A DNA stretch of 64,000 bases from Dysidea avara (lineage: Eukaryota; Porifera; Demospongiae; Dictyoceratida; Dysideidae), in the NCBI RefSeq assembly GCF_963678975.1, contig NC_089273.1, positions 5,278,488-5,342,487 on the forward strand. Reading direction: 5' to 3'. The translations under genes and the position numbers were made by a program. The notes under the pieces are model-generated. The model was not told the DNA's origin, searched no databases, and saw only the letters and a program-made list of their open reading frames with translations. Positions 63,630-64,000 of this stretch are shown piece by piece. Each line of letters opens with the position of its first letter. The stretch's first letter is position 1.

Positions 63630-64000
63630 AGTAGGGACCAGAAAGGAGTAGACGTGTCCCACGAAATAACATAACCCAAAAACCAGCCTTAATTTACCCT
63701 GATGACATTGAGGCAGCATTGGTTAGGTAAAACTAAGCTCAAACAAGCTTTTAGATTGACCTGAAATGCTTTCAGCAAGTTGCTACGGGATTTTAAAAAT
63801 ATATATTTTAAGCAAAATTTTCTACTGACTGACTGCCTGATACCTTCAGACAAGCGTAACTCGATAACAGCTAAGGCTACGGGCTTGATTTTTTCACTGT
63901 TTGGCATTGTTTCAGCCTGAGAGGTGCCTTTTGGCATATCACAGTACATACAATACATTCTTCATGGACTTACCAGTGTCCTCCTTTGTGTCCCATTCAT
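63630..64000 (-). repeat. Dispersed repeat family copy, cut by window end
   Basis: Same family as 53181-53748 (agtagggaccagaaaggagt, acgaaataacat, cttcatggacttaccagtgt), with indels. The minus-strand open frame 63689-63958 is incidental. Confidence 0.7.

Overview
The window is a eukaryotic, AT-rich, invertebrate-type genome segment: small coding exons with GT..AG boundaries lie in long introns packed with short DNA transposons, foldback elements, tRNA-derived SINE remnants, (TG)n tracts and a satellite block. Domain content (Ig, trypsin-inhibitor-like (TIL), fibrinogen-related, DH-PH RhoGEF) is animal. The style of the repeats makes a demosponge my best guess, but that is an inference by eye; no rRNA or marker gene is present to prove it. 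Nothing bacterial, and no CRISPR, was seen.

Left third (1-12.2 kb, + strand): part of a secreted or membrane Ig/TIL protein gene. Two tandem copies of a three-exon module (IgA-TIL-IgB) have exons that all begin and end in phase 1, so the modules join in frame. The IgA exon of the first copy is broken and interrupted; the other five exons are open. Downstream come a long hAT-like element containing a 200-base assembly gap, two tandem copies of an unknown element, and a terminal exon for the last 69 residues of a fibrinogen-related domain. Whether that exon belongs to the Ig/TIL gene cannot be shown.

12.2-26.7 kb: no convincing genes; a mosaic of transposon relics and blank sequence.

26.7-61.2 kb (+ strand): one long gene for a Dbl-family Rho guanine nucleotide exchange factor most like the PLEKHG group. 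I reconstructed 15 coding exons (425 codons so far) covering the DH domain and most of the PH domain, with consistent splice phases throughout; the 3' end lies beyond the window. Its introns carry most of the repeats. One 5.1-kb intron holds, on the opposite strand, a complete single-exon gene for a 263-residue secreted fibrinogen-related protein with signal peptide and calcium site. Another pair of introns holds two opposite-facing copies of a satellite-bearing element (40.6-44.9 and 48.96-50.3 kb).

61.2-64 kb: nested DNA elements, including a 1.1-kb hAT-like element with a perfect 8-bp target-site duplication.

The most interesting points are the nested antisense fibrinogen gene, the phase-symmetric Ig/TIL module duplication beside a fibrinogen exon, the inverted pair of satellite-bearing elements, an inversion inside a tandem duplication at 37.4-39.2 kb, and a short CTCTAATAGAG-centred motif found in many otherwise unrelated repeats.
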